Below, piece by piece: positions 1 to 8,638 of a stretch of DNA of 64,000 nucleotides (its first letter is position 1; every line of letters begins with the position of its first letter). Source of the stretch: Vreelandella zhuhanensis (lineage in GTDB: Bacteria > Pseudomonadota > Gammaproteobacteria > Pseudomonadales > Halomonadaceae); contig NZ_WTKP01000007.1 in NCBI RefSeq assembly GCF_009793355.1, positions 1-64,000 on the forward strand, in the 5' to 3' direction. The notes beneath the pieces are model-generated. The model did no database searches. It was given only the letters and a program-made list of their open reading frames with translations, and was not told the DNA's origin. Position numbers and translations under genes: made by a program.

Positions 1-87
1 ATCCCTTGCCGAACTCAGTCGTGAAACCGTTCCGCGCCGATGGTAGTGTGGGGTCTCCCCATGCGAGAGTAGGTCATCGTCAGGCAC
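1..87 (+). rRNA. rrf: 5S ribosomal RNA, 3' part
   Basis: The window opens inside a 5S rRNA. The segment contains the conserved 5S stretch TGCCGAACTCAG, then the GCGCCGATGGTAGTGTGGGG helix and the CCCCATGCGAGAGTAGG arm typical of gammaproteobacterial 5S, and ends near CAGGCAC. About 30 nt of the 5' end lie outside the window. It is followed directly by a strong terminator, so it is the last gene of an rRNA operon read on the plus strand. The exact 3' end is uncertain by a few bases. Confidence 0.93.
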
Positions 88-100
88 CTATTTGAAAAAA

Positions 101-136
101 ATCCCCCGGGGCCAAGTGCCCCGGGGGATTTTTTTT
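101..136 (+). terminator. Rho-independent terminator of the rRNA operon
   Basis: A perfect 11-bp stem (101-111 with 119-129, core ATCCCCCGGGG) closes a 7-nt loop and is followed by a run of T to 136. An A run just before it makes it possibly bidirectional. It sits 14 nt after the 5S rRNA. Confidence 0.93.
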
Positions 137-293
137 GTGCCCGGAAAACAGGCCCAACCTCTCGGCACGCAGGCAGGCCGAGAGGCGTTTGTAGTGCGGG
201 CGGTAAACAATAACGCTGTATTACCAAAGTATAGAGGCGGGCGATTAAAAAACCGCCCTCTGGCTTTGGATTAGTCAAAAATCTCCAGAACCT

Positions 294-1355
294 TCATGCA
301 CAAAGTACCTCGAGTGCCTCCATCAGGCTATCCATTTCATCCTCTGTTCCAATAGTTATACGCAAGAAATCGCTAAGTTCAGGTGTATTAAAATGGCGTA
401 CCAGAATGCCTCGTTCACGAAGTCCGGCAAATAATTGAGCACCTTCCATCTCTGGATGTCGGGTGAGAACGAAGTTCGCTTTTGAAGGCAATACCTCAAA
501 CCCCAATGCTTCCAGACGTTGGCGTGTACGTTCCCTGGTCGTCATGACGCGTTCACGGCAAGCGGCAAAGTGCACGTCATCTTCAAGGGCTGCAATGCCT
601 ACAGCGCTTGCCAGGCTATCTACTGGATAGGAATTGAATGAATCCTTTACGCGCTGCAAGCCTTCGATCAATTCAGGTGAGCCGATGGCGTAGCCTAGGC
701 GCAATCCTGCGAGACTGCGTGACTTGGAGAAGGTGCCCGTAACCAATAGGTTTGGATAGCGTGAAACCAGCGCTACTGCACTTTCTGCACCGAAATCCAC
801 GTAGGCTTCATCGACAAGTACCACATTGTCAGTGACTTGCTCGAGTAAGGCAGAGATGGCTTCAAGGGAATGAGCATGGCCTGTCGGTGCATTGGGATTG
901 GCAAAAATAATACCACTGCGCTTGCTGTCGGCCGCAAGAGCCGAGAGATTGACTTCCCAGGAAGCAGTGAGTGGGTGTGCTCTCAGTTCGATTGCGTAAA
1001 GTTTGGCATAAACGGGATAGAAGCTGTAAGTAATCGATGGCACATCGACTGGCTTGCCATGGCGAAAAAAAGCCTGGAATGCAAAAGCCAGCACTTCATC
1101 CGATCCATTGCCAACAAAGACTTGGGCTGGTTCCACTGCATGCACCCGAGCCAGGGCTTGACGCAATGCTAACGATGTTGGGTCAGGGTACAGACGAAGA
1201 TGATCGGCAGGGTAGTTGCGCAGCGCTGCTTCCACTCCGGGAGCCGGAGGGTATGGGTTCTCGTTAGTGTTCAATTTGACCACATGATCACGCGGCTGCT
1301 CGCCGGGAACATAAGGAGTAAGCGCCCAGAGTTCCGGGCTCCAAAGTTTGCTCAT
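294..1355 (-). CDS. hisC: Histidinol-phosphate aminotransferase
   Basis: PLP enzyme that transaminates imidazole acetol phosphate with glutamate to give histidinol phosphate (histidine synthesis, cytosol). The 353-aa protein has the family N-terminus with LNTNENPYPP, the VGNGSDE turn, the FANPNAPTG segment, the VDEAYVDF strand and the PLP-lysine motif GTFSKSRSLAGLRLG. The reading frame runs upstream to 1535, but the family start is the ATG at 1355, 60 residues in, so I use that. It is monocistronic here, about 6 kb from hisBHAF. Fold-type I homologues such as aromatic aminotransferases are an alternative, but the length and motifs favour HisC. Confidence 0.9.
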   Translation of the reverse strand: MSKLWSPELWALTPYVPGEQPRDHVVKLNTNENPYPPAPGVEAALRNYPADHLRLYPDPTSLALRQALARVHAVEPAQVFVGNGSDEVLAFAFQAFFRHGKPVDVPSITYSFYPVYAKLYAIELRAHPLTASWEVNLSALAADSKRSGIIFANPNAPTGHAHSLEAISALLEQVTDNVVLVDEAYVDFGAESAVALVSRYPNLLVTGTFSKSRSLAGLRLGYAIGSPELIEGLQRVKDSFNSYPVDSLASAVGIAALEDDVHFAACRERVMTTRERTRQRLEALGFEVLPSKANFVLTRHPEMEGAQLFAGLRERGILVRHFNTPELSDFLRITIGTEDEMDSLMEALEVLCA

Positions 1356-1499
1356 AAATTGTCCCGAGTGAAAAAGCTGATTGGTAGATATGGTCGCCTG
1401 AAGCTTATCCAAGCGCAAGCAGGCTAATATCGACAGGAGCGAATGAAACATGGAGGCTGTGCGTTGCACCTTGTAGCAGTTATGCTGTCCTAACTGTGA

Positions 1500-1516
1500 G
1501 TTACGTATCACGTAAC
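1500..1516. promoter_or_regulatory. 7-3-7 palindrome upstream of the NlpE-like gene, possible operator
   Basis: GTTACGT-ATC-ACGTAAC is a perfect inverted repeat. A TAATAT hexamer (1519-1524) follows at once and could be the -10 of the lipoprotein promoter; the ribosome site AAGGAG lies just after. The position would suit a repressor or activator site. The binding protein is unknown. Confidence 0.4.
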
Positions 1517-1549
1517 GAATAATATTTAACACCATAAGGAGACACCCCT

Positions 1550-1999
1550 ATGCAACTTCGGAGTCTGTTGGTCGGTTCGGCCATGTTAGCCCTGCTAGCT
1601 GGTTGTGCCACTGGCCCTACCGATCAGCCTGACACAGCAGTTGCCGAGTCGGCGCAAGTCAACTACCAAGGCACCTTGCCGTGTCGTAACTGCGATGGCA
1701 TTGAGCTTGATGTTACCATGATGGGTGAGGAATACGGGGCCTTGGAAGAGCGTACCTTTACGCTGCAGGCGGATTATCGCAACCATCCTGAATCGCCTCC
1801 CGCTGAAAATTATGAAGGTAATTGGGAAGTCTTGACAGGGACTCCCTCTGATCCGGATGCCACTGTTTATGAGCTGACACCGGACGGAGATGGCCAGACC
1901 TATTACTTCCTGCGTATTGATGAGCAGACACTTGAGTTGATCGACCCCGAACGTCGACGCTTTCAGAACGGTGAAATGTTGCGATTGCAACGCCAGTAA
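1550..1999 (+). CDS. NlpE-like copper-homeostasis lipoprotein (N-terminal domain only)
   Basis: A 149-aa lipoprotein with a type II signal peptide and lipobox LAGC (Cys19). The mature part contains YQGTLPCRNCDGIELDV, the CxxC hallmark of the NlpE N-terminal domain, which in Enterobacteria senses copper or lipoprotein-sorting stress for Cpx. The protein ends after this domain: the C-terminal OB-fold domain of E. coli NlpE is absent, as in many NlpE_N-only proteins. A good AAGGAG site precedes the ATG and a terminator follows, so it is transcribed alone, divergent from hisC. A copper role is inferred from the family; no cpx genes are in the window. Confidence 0.8.
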   Translation: MQLRSLLVGSAMLALLAGCATGPTDQPDTAVAESAQVNYQGTLPCRNCDGIELDVTMMGEEYGALEERTFTLQADYRNHPESPPAENYEGNWEVLTGTPSDPDATVYELTPDGDGQTYYFLRIDEQTLELIDPERRRFQNGEMLRLQRQ

Positions 2000-2020
2000 T
2001 TCACTCGTAATGCATGAATG

Positions 2021-2045
2021 AGGCGGCCTGAGTGCCGCCTTTTTT
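2021..2045 (+). terminator. Rho-independent terminator after the NlpE-like gene
   Basis: Stem AGGCGGC (2021-2027) pairs with GCCGCCT (2034-2040) around a 6-nt loop and is followed by a T run to 2045. Confidence 0.88.
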
Positions 2046-2089
2046 GTAGGTAATCTATTACCTGGGGCTGATGAGGAGGCGAGAATTCT

Positions 2090-3466
2090 GTGGTTAAAGC
2101 CAAAAGCGCCTTTGTCTGTACCGAGTGCGGCGCGGAATATCGAAAATGGCAAGGTCAATGCAATAGTTGCCGGGAGTGGAATACTTTAAGTGAGGTCCGC
2201 CTGGCGAGTGCGCGTCCAGGAGGAGGCGCCGCGAGCGCCTCAGGCCGAAATGGTTATGCGGGGGATCTCTCCCGGGAAGTGGTGGACCTGGGAAGTGTCG
2301 ACCTCAGCGAAGTGCCAAGGCTTTCATCCACCTTTGAAGAGTTTGACCGCGTCTTGGGTGGGGGACTGGTGCCTGGTTCAGCGGTACTGCTAGGGGGTAA
2401 CCCCGGGGCAGGCAAGTCTACGCTGTTGCTGCAAACGGCCTGTAAACTGGCGCAGCAGCGACGTGTTTTATATGTCACCGGGGAAGAATCTTTATCTCAA
2501 GTCGCGATGCGCGCGCAGCGTCTGCAATTGCCCACCCAAGGGCTTAAGATGCTGGCGGAAACCAGCGTGGAAACCATTCTGGCAGTGGCCGAGCGCGAAC
2601 ATCCCGAGATTCTGGTGATCGACTCTATCCAGACGATGCACCTGGAAGATATCAGTTCCGCTCCCGGTGGTGTGGCTCAGGTACGTGAGTCCGCCGCAGC
2701 CTTGACCCGCTTCGCCAAGCAGAGCAATACCGTGCTGCTGCTGGTCGGGCATGTGACCAAAGATGGCTCCCTGGCCGGTCCCAAGGTGCTTGAGCACATG
2801 ATCGATGCGTCCTTGTTGCTGGAAGGAGGTGCGGATTCACGCTTTCGCACTCTGCGTGGCCAGAAGAATCGTTTTGGTGCGGTCAATGAGCTGGGCGTCT
2901 TTGCTATGCTTGAACAAGGGTTGAAAGAGGTCAAGAATCCCAGTGCCATCTTTCTTTCACGCAGCGAAGAACTGGCTTCCGGCAGCTTGGTAATGGTGGT
3001 CTGGGAGGGTACGCGCCCACTTCTGGTGGAGGTTCAGGCATTGCTGGACGACTCGGCATTGGGTAACCCACGCCGCGTTGCTGTTGGGCTGGACCATAAT
3101 CGGCTGGCCATGCTGCTGGCGGTACTTCATCGCCATGGCGGCTTATTTACCGGCGACCAGGACGTCTTTCTCAATGTCGTAGGTGGCGTTAAGGTGCTGG
3201 AGACCAGTGCGGACCTGGCAGTATTGCTGGCAGTGGTTTCAAGCTTGCAGAACCGACCGCTTCCTCGTGAGCTGGTGGTGTTTGGCGAAGTCGGTCTATC
3301 GGGGGAGATTCGCCCAGTCCCCAGCGGCCAGGAGCGTATCACTGAGGCGGCCAAGCATGGTTTTCAACGTGCAATCGTGCCGCGAGGTAACGCACCCAAG
3401 CGACCGCCAGCGGGCATGGAAGTCATTGCCGTGGATAAATTAAGCGATGCCCTCGAAGCGCTTTAA
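2090..3466 (+). CDS. radA: DNA repair protein RadA
   Basis: RecA-related ATPase that drives branch migration during recombinational repair. The 458-aa protein has an N-terminal C4 zinc finger (CTEC ... CNSC, residues about 10-28), a Walker A GGNPGAGKS near residue 105, the RadA-specific KNRFG motif and a C-terminal Lon-like domain. Length equals the family norm. The start is a GTG at 2090 with GAGGAG about 10 nt upstream; no better ATG lies nearby. It is followed after 59 nt by selD on the same strand. Confidence 0.97.
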   Translation: MVKAKSAFVCTECGAEYRKWQGQCNSCREWNTLSEVRLASARPGGGAASASGRNGYAGDLSREVVDLGSVDLSEVPRLSSTFEEFDRVLGGGLVPGSAVLLGGNPGAGKSTLLLQTACKLAQQRRVLYVTGEESLSQVAMRAQRLQLPTQGLKMLAETSVETILAVAEREHPEILVIDSIQTMHLEDISSAPGGVAQVRESAAALTRFAKQSNTVLLLVGHVTKDGSLAGPKVLEHMIDASLLLEGGADSRFRTLRGQKNRFGAVNELGVFAMLEQGLKEVKNPSAIFLSRSEELASGSLVMVVWEGTRPLLVEVQALLDDSALGNPRRVAVGLDHNRLAMLLAVLHRHGGLFTGDQDVFLNVVGGVKVLETSADLAVLLAVVSSLQNRPLPRELVVFGEVGLSGEIRPVPSGQERITEAAKHGFQRAIVPRGNAPKRPPAGMEVIAVDKLSDALEAL

Positions 3467-3525
3467 CCGCTTTGGGAGAGTTGCAGCCTCGCAGATATTT
3501 TATTAGTAAGCCAAGGAGAGACACC

Positions 3526-4563
3526 ATGAGCACTATCCGCTTGACTCAGTATAGCCACGGCGCCGGTTGCGGCTGCAAGATAGCGCCTGACGTGCTCGAT
3601 GGTATTCTGGCCAAAGCTGGCCCTGGCGCCTCGCATAAGCGCCTGATAGTGGGTAATCAAGGCCGTGAAGATGCGGCAGTCTATGACTTGGGTGATGGTC
3701 GTGGAATGATTGCCACGACGGATTTCTTTATGCCGATTGTCGATGATCCTTTTGATTTCGGTCGTATCGCTGCGACCAATGCCATTAGCGACGTCTACGC
3801 CATGGGCGGAACGCCGATCATGGCCTTAGGAATTCTAGGTTGGCCGATCGAAAAACTCGGGGCTGATATCGCAGGGGATGTCGTGGCGGGAGCGCAGTCC
3901 GTATGCAGCGAGCTGGGTGTGGCACTGGCTGGTGGCCATTCGATCGATGCTCCCGAGCCGATGTTTGGACTCGCGGTCAACGGTTTGGTGGATCTTGAGC
4001 ACCTCAAGCTTAATAGCGGCGCCAAGGCGGGAGATCTTTTATTTCTGACCAAGCCACTGGGTGTCGGTATGCTGACCACGGCCGAAAAAAAGGGCCTGCT
4101 TGAACCTGGGCACCATGGCTTGGCGCGTGAAACCATGCTGAAACCCAACACCATTGGTGTTGAGCTTGCCAAAGTCAAAGGCGTCAATGCCATGACCGAT
4201 GTGACGGGATTCGGCTTAGCGGGGCATTTGGCGGAAGTGTGCAAGGCCAGTCATGTTGCGGCGCAAATTGATTTTCGTCGCCTTCCCCGGCTTGCCGAAG
4301 CGGAGGCCTATCGCCGCCAAGGCGCAGTGCCCGGGGGCAGTTTGCGCAATCGCAATGCCTTGGGTAACGCCCTACCTGCCATGGATGAGACCCATTGGCA
4401 ATGGCTGTGTGACCCCCAGACTTCCGGCGGTCTATTGGTCAGTGTGGATCCTGCTTGGGAGGACGATGTAGAGCGCATCGGCCGAAAATTCGGTCTTGAG
4501 TTGCAGCCGTTCGGCAAGATGGTCGCCCAGGAAGGTGAGGCATTGATAAAGGTACGCGGGTGA
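3526..4563 (+). CDS. selD: Selenide, water dikinase (selenophosphate synthase)
   Basis: Makes selenophosphate from selenide and ATP. The 345-aa protein starts MSTIRLTQYSHGAGCGCK, matching E. coli SelD; the catalytic position is Cys, not selenocysteine (the frame has no in-frame TGA). AIR-synthase-type ATP-binding motifs such as DFFMPIVDDPFDFGRIAA follow. I use the ATG at 3526 because AAGGAG lies 6 nt upstream and the family begins there. The stop overlaps the mnmH start (GTGA), so the two genes are probably translationally coupled: the selenophosphate feeds tRNA 2-selenouridine formation. No selA or selB is in this window. Confidence 0.97.
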   Translation: MSTIRLTQYSHGAGCGCKIAPDVLDGILAKAGPGASHKRLIVGNQGREDAAVYDLGDGRGMIATTDFFMPIVDDPFDFGRIAATNAISDVYAMGGTPIMALGILGWPIEKLGADIAGDVVAGAQSVCSELGVALAGGHSIDAPEPMFGLAVNGLVDLEHLKLNSGAKAGDLLFLTKPLGVGMLTTAEKKGLLEPGHHGLARETMLKPNTIGVELAKVKGVNAMTDVTGFGLAGHLAEVCKASHVAAQIDFRRLPRLAEAEAYRRQGAVPGGSLRNRNALGNALPAMDETHWQWLCDPQTSGGLLVSVDPAWEDDVERIGRKFGLELQPFGKMVAQEGEALIKVRG

Positions 4564-5654
4564 GTTTGCCATTGGTCGAGCCGGCACTTGAGTTGTTGCG
4601 GGAAGCACGTCCCTTGATTGACGTGAGGGCACCGGTGGAGTTTTCCCAAGGAAACTTACCGGGTGCCGTTAATTTACCCCTGATGGACGACGAGGAACGC
4701 CAACGTGTCGGCATCGAGTATAAACAGCGAGGCCAGCAGGCGGCGCTTGTTCTAGGCGAGCGGTTGGTCAGCGGGCAGCTCAAGGAAGCCCGTGTTGAAG
4801 CATGGAAAGCTTATGTAAAAGCGCATCCGGATGCGGTCATCTATTGCTTTCGCGGTGGGCTACGCTCACAGGTGGCCCAGCAATGGTTACAGGATGCCGG
4901 AGTGACGCGTCCGCGCATTCGGGGCGGTTGGAAAGCGATGCGTCAAGCTCTGTGTGCCCGTATTGATGCCGCGGCAGAACAGCCGATGTTAATAGTGGGA
5001 GGGCTTACCGGCTGCGCCAAGACCGTCTTGATCGAGCGTCTCGCCAATAGTCTGGACCTGGAGGCCTTCGCACGTCACAAAGGTTCGGCGTTTGGTCGTC
5101 ACCCCTTTTCTCCCCCCTCCCAGATCGATTTCGAACATGCCATGGCCCGGCGATTACTGTCGCTACCCGGCCCCCTCGTGCTTGAAGACGAATCCCGTCA
5201 GATTGGCACTGCCAATGTACCCCTGACGTTCTGGCGGGCCATGCAGCAAGCGCCGCGTGTGCGCGTGGAAATGCCGCTGGATTGGCGGTTGGCGCAGATT
5301 CATCGGGACTATATCGATGAGCTTTGGGACATCTATGCCGGCCAATACGGGCCTTGGCTGGGTTGGACATTGATGCGCAAGCACTTGATAACGGCATTGG
5401 GACGCTTGAAAAAGCGTCTCGGCAGCGCACGCTTGGCACGCTTGCAGCGCCTTCAACAACTGGCCTTCCGTGAGCATGAACGAGGTAACCGTCAAGCGCA
5501 TGAAGCCTGGCTTGCACCACTCCTCACGGAATATTACGACCCCATGTATCGCTATCAGCTGAATAAACACGAGGATGCGCCCCCCGTGGTGCATGTTGGC
5601 GATTGGGACAGCTGTCTGGCGGTGGCGCGCGAGTGGAGTGCTGCCAGACAGTAG
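4560..5654 (+). CDS. mnmH: tRNA 2-selenouridine synthase
   Basis: Also called SelU/YbbB. It geranylates 2-thiouridine at the wobble position and replaces sulfur with selenium using selenophosphate. The 364-aa protein has an N-terminal rhodanese domain (DVRAPVEFSQGNLPGA, active-site YCFRGGLRSQ) and a C-terminal P-loop domain with HRGSAFG-like HKGSAFGRHP. The P-loop reads GLTGCAKT: the usual Gly before Lys is Ala, a possible but unproven weakening of nucleotide binding. It starts at a GTG overlapping the selD stop. It converges with the next gene, leaving 11 nt between stops. Confidence 0.95.
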   Translation: MSLPLVEPALELLREARPLIDVRAPVEFSQGNLPGAVNLPLMDDEERQRVGIEYKQRGQQAALVLGERLVSGQLKEARVEAWKAYVKAHPDAVIYCFRGGLRSQVAQQWLQDAGVTRPRIRGGWKAMRQALCARIDAAAEQPMLIVGGLTGCAKTVLIERLANSLDLEAFARHKGSAFGRHPFSPPSQIDFEHAMARRLLSLPGPLVLEDESRQIGTANVPLTFWRAMQQAPRVRVEMPLDWRLAQIHRDYIDELWDIYAGQYGPWLGWTLMRKHLITALGRLKKRLGSARLARLQRLQQLAFREHERGNRQAHEAWLAPLLTEYYDPMYRYQLNKHEDAPPVVHVGDWDSCLAVAREWSAARQ

Positions 5655-5665
5655 GTTGCGTTTAC

Positions 5666-6352
5666 TCAGCTCGCGCGTAGCCATTGGCTGAGTAAACGGT
5701 CCAGCAAGGGTGCGAGCTGGTCGAAGCGCCTAGGCTCGGCGAGAATCTCTTGAGGCGTTTGTACAAAAGCACTCGTATCACTGCCTTCCGGAAAAGAAAG
5801 GTGGGTAATACGCTCGCGAATACTGAGCTGGGTGATTTCCAGATGACATAACAAGCCGACCACGCGCCCTGCATCCCAGCTAAATCCCTGCACTGGTGCT
5901 GCTTCGCTACCCCCTAGGGGAAGTGCATTGTCAGGTAGACTGAAGACATAACGATGCCACATGAAGGCTTGAAAACGCTCAGGTAGATCGAAAGGACTTT
6001 CATCAGCCAACTCGACCGTATGCCAGCCCGTTTCTGCATAAGTGCCGGGAGCCACCACAGCGCCCAACGCGCGGGCAATCCAATGGGCGCCCAAGCCGAT
6101 ACCCAACAAGGGTTTTTGCCCATCCAGATAACGATTGATAAGTTTATCTTCCGCCTTAAACCATGTGGGTGGATGGCTGAGGAGCTCCTCCGGCCCATCG
6201 AGAACGATCAGCGCGTCGCACTCGCCTGGGCGGGGTGTCAATTCTCCCGCATAGAGATGAAATACGGTGTAACTATGCCCCATACTGGTTAGCCAGTCGG
6301 TTAAACGGGCGGGGCCATGGTCAGGGCCGTGCTGTAGTAGATGAATATGCAT
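5666..6352 (-). CDS. Class I glutamine amidotransferase-like protein, catalytic Cys replaced by Gly
   Basis: A 228-aa GMP-synthase-type (COG0518) amidotransferase fold: LDGPEE turn, nucleophile-elbow region KPLLGIGLGAHWIARALG, a WHRYVFSLP segment and the terminal CHLEIT that supplies the usual H-x-E pair. In active members the elbow reads GxCxG; here Cys is Gly (GIGLGA), so glutamine hydrolysis by the normal thiol route is not expected. His and Glu of the triad are still present. The ATG at 6352 has GAGGAG upstream; the frame is open further upstream without a good site. Its partner and substrate are unknown. Confidence 0.82.
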   Translation of the reverse strand: MHIHLLQHGPDHGPARLTDWLTSMGHSYTVFHLYAGELTPRPGECDALIVLDGPEELLSHPPTWFKAEDKLINRYLDGQKPLLGIGLGAHWIARALGAVVAPGTYAETGWHTVELADESPFDLPERFQAFMWHRYVFSLPDNALPLGGSEAAPVQGFSWDAGRVVGLLCHLEITQLSIRERITHLSFPEGSDTSAFVQTPQEILAEPRRFDQLAPLLDRLLSQWLRAS

Positions 6353-6475
6353 GGTAATCTCCTCGCCGGCCGTATACTCATTTAAGCATTGGGGATCACC
6401 CAACCGCCTGTATTGACGATAACGTACCGACTACTTTTCACCAAAATTTCGTATAAGAAGCTTCAGGAATTCAGC

Positions 6476-7066
6476 ATGGTTTCCAAACCCCAAGGATTTT
6501 ATCAGCGGCTGCAAGAGCTCCCATTGCCAGCCCAGCAAGCCTTTATGGCGGCGCTATGCGAGCGTTTGCTGCCCAATTACGCCCTGTATGAGCAAACCAC
6601 GGGGCAGGGCGATGGTCATACGCTGCAAGCCGTGCTGAGTTTGGTTTGGGAGCGGCTGAATGTACCTAATGCCAGCATCGACTTTGCCCGCCAAGCGGAA
6701 AAGCTAGCCGAATGCGAGCCGCCCGAAGGGGATGATAGTTTTGGCGCTCGACGTGCTCTGGATGCCGTGGTATCTGTTTCGGCACTGCTGGACACGCTAC
6801 AAGGCGAATCTCCAGAGGCCGTGCTGGATGTTAGCCGTACATCACGTGCGGGCGTACGCGCGTTTATAGAGCTCACCGAAGGCGAGGTCGATGCTCAGGC
6901 GTTGGCGTTGATTATTCGGGATCATCCGTTGATGGCCGACGAGAACGACTTCCAGGACGCCGTATTGGAAGTCGTAAGCGAACCGTTGGATAAAGCGGTA
7001 TTAAAAGAAGCACGCGAGCTAGGACGCAATGGCGGAATCAGTAATCTGGGACTTTCACTGGATTAA
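6476..7066 (+). CDS. yjaG: YjaG family (DUF416) protein
   Basis: A 196-aa soluble, acidic, helical protein of the YjaG/DUF416 family, the same length as E. coli YjaG. Recognisable parts are the N-terminal FYQRLQELPLPAQQAFMAAL helix, LLPNYALYEQ, the RRALDAVVSVSALLDTL helix and a C-terminal RELGRNGGISNLGLSLD. The cellular role is not established. The start at 6476 has AGGAA upstream. It converges on hisF with 10 nt between stops and is divergent from the amidotransferase-like gene. Confidence 0.85.
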   Translation: MVSKPQGFYQRLQELPLPAQQAFMAALCERLLPNYALYEQTTGQGDGHTLQAVLSLVWERLNVPNASIDFARQAEKLAECEPPEGDDSFGARRALDAVVSVSALLDTLQGESPEAVLDVSRTSRAGVRAFIELTEGEVDAQALALIIRDHPLMADENDFQDAVLEVVSEPLDKAVLKEARELGRNGGISNLGLSLD

Positions 7067-7076
7067 TTGTTGAGTC

Positions 7077-7850
7077 TCAGAGCCGCATCTCGATGCCGCG
7101 TTCGGCCATGTAGCGTTTGGCTTCGGGAATAGTGTACTCACCGAAGTGGAAGATACTCGCGGCGAGCACCGCATCCGCGCCGCCTTTGGTAACGCCTTCG
7201 ACCAAGTGATCCAGGTTGCCCACCCCGCCGGAAGCAATCACCGGTACCGTCACCGCTTCACTGATGGCATGCGTGACACCAAGATCAAACCCCATCTTGG
7301 TGCCGTCACGATCCATGCTGGTCAACAATAGTTCACCGGCACCGTATTCGACCATCTTCTTGGCCCATTCCACGGCATCCAAGCCGGTCGGGCGACGGCC
7401 GCCATGGGTGAAGATTTCCCAGCGTGGGGGTTCCCCTTCAAGGGAAACACGCTTGGCGTCGATAGCCACGACAATGCATTGACTACCGAAGCGATCAGCG
7501 GCCTCGCGCACGAATTCGGGGTTATTCACCGCTGCGGTATTGATCGAGACCTTGTCGGCACCGGCGTTGAGCATGGTACGAATATCGTCACAGCTGCGAA
7601 TGCCACCGCCTACAGTAAGAGGAATAAACACTTCCCCGGCAATGCGTTCGACCATTTCCACCGTGGTATCGCGGTCTTCATGGCTGGCGGTAATGTCGAG
7701 GAAGGTGATCTCATCGGCCCCTTGCTGATTGTAGCGCTGGGCGATTTCCACCGGGTCACCGGCATCGCGGATACCGATGAAATTGACACCCTTGACCACG
7801 CGACCAGCATCGACGTCCAGGCAGGGAATGATACGTTTGGCCAGGCTCAT
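7077..7850 (-). CDS. hisF: Imidazole glycerol phosphate synthase, cyclase subunit
   Basis: (beta/alpha)8 barrel that uses ammonia delivered by HisH to convert PRFAR into imidazole glycerol phosphate and AICAR. The 257-aa protein shows [17 protein letters not shown] with catalytic Asp11, [19 protein letters not shown], the phosphate-binding TVGGGIRS and VIASGGVGN loops, and a second catalytic Asp in VVAIDAKRV. Its ATG overlaps the hisA stop by 4 nt. It is the last gene of hisBHAF; hisI/hisE do not follow. Confidence 0.98.
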   Translation of the reverse strand: MSLAKRIIPCLDVDAGRVVKGVNFIGIRDAGDPVEIAQRYNQQGADEITFLDITASHEDRDTTVEMVERIAGEVFIPLTVGGGIRSCDDIRTMLNAGADKVSINTAAVNNPEFVREAADRFGSQCIVVAIDAKRVSLEGEPPRWEIFTHGGRRPTGLDAVEWAKKMVEYGAGELLLTSMDRDGTKMGFDLGVTHAISEAVTVPVIASGGVGNLDHLVEGVTKGGADAVLAASIFHFGEYTIPEAKRYMAERGIEMRL

Positions 7851-8599
7851 GAAACGCCCCCTGATTGGGTAAGTTGATCGCTTAGGCGCTGGGCTTCGGC
7901 CACGTCCAGCGTACCTTCGTAGATCGCTCGCCCGGTAATGGCGCCGAGAATTCCATCCTTGGCCACGGCGCTCAGCGCGCGGATGTCATCAAGATTGGTC
8001 ACTCCGCCGGAGGCGATTACCGGCAATCCTCCCATTCGAGCAAGCTCGGCGGTCGCTTCGACGTTGACACCGCCCATCATGCCGTCGCGAGCGATATCGG
8101 TGTAGACGATGCTGGAGACACCGTCATCGGCGAAACGCTTGGCAAGCTCCGTGGCCTTGACCGTGGAGACCTCGGCCCAGCCGTCGGTGGCCACAAAACC
8201 ATCCTTGGCATCCAGACCTACGATGACATGGCCGGGGAAGGCGCGACACATTTCGCCGACGAATGCCGGCTCCTTGACGGCCTTGGTGCCGATAATGACG
8301 TAGGAAACGCCGGCATTAAGGTAATGCTCGATAGTGGCGGCGGTGCGAATGCCGCCACCGATCTGGATGGGCAAGTCCGGGTAGGCGCGGGCAATGGCGG
8401 TCACCGCCTCGCCGTTGACCGGCTTGCCTTCAAAGGCGCCGTTGAGATCGACCAGATGCAGGCGTCGAGCACCAGCTTCCACCCAGCGAGCCGCCATCGC
8501 GACCGGATCATCGCCGTAGGCGGTAGCGTCTTCCATACGGCCTTGCTTGAGCCGGACGCACTGGCCGTCCTTGAGATCAATCGCGGGAATAACCAACAT
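7847..8599 (-). CDS. hisA: ProFAR isomerase
   Basis: Isomerises ProFAR to PRFAR in histidine synthesis. The 250-aa half-barrel duplication protein has the N-terminal [31 protein letters not shown], the QIGGGIRT phosphate loop and the second VIASGGVTN loop. The frame continues upstream to 8623, but the ATG at 8599 has GAGAGGA upstream and matches the family start. It overlaps hisF by ATGA and lies 39 nt after hisH. Confidence 0.98.
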   Translation of the reverse strand: MLVIPAIDLKDGQCVRLKQGRMEDATAYGDDPVAMAARWVEAGARRLHLVDLNGAFEGKPVNGEAVTAIARAYPDLPIQIGGGIRTAATIEHYLNAGVSYVIIGTKAVKEPAFVGEMCRAFPGHVIVGLDAKDGFVATDGWAEVSTVKATELAKRFADDGVSSIVYTDIARDGMMGGVNVEATAELARMGGLPVIASGGVTNLDDIRALSAVAKDGILGAITGRAIYEGTLDVAEAQRLSDQLTQSGGVS

Positions 8600-8638
8600 G
8601 AATAAATCCTCTCGGGTGCCCAATGGGTCTAGCGCCGT

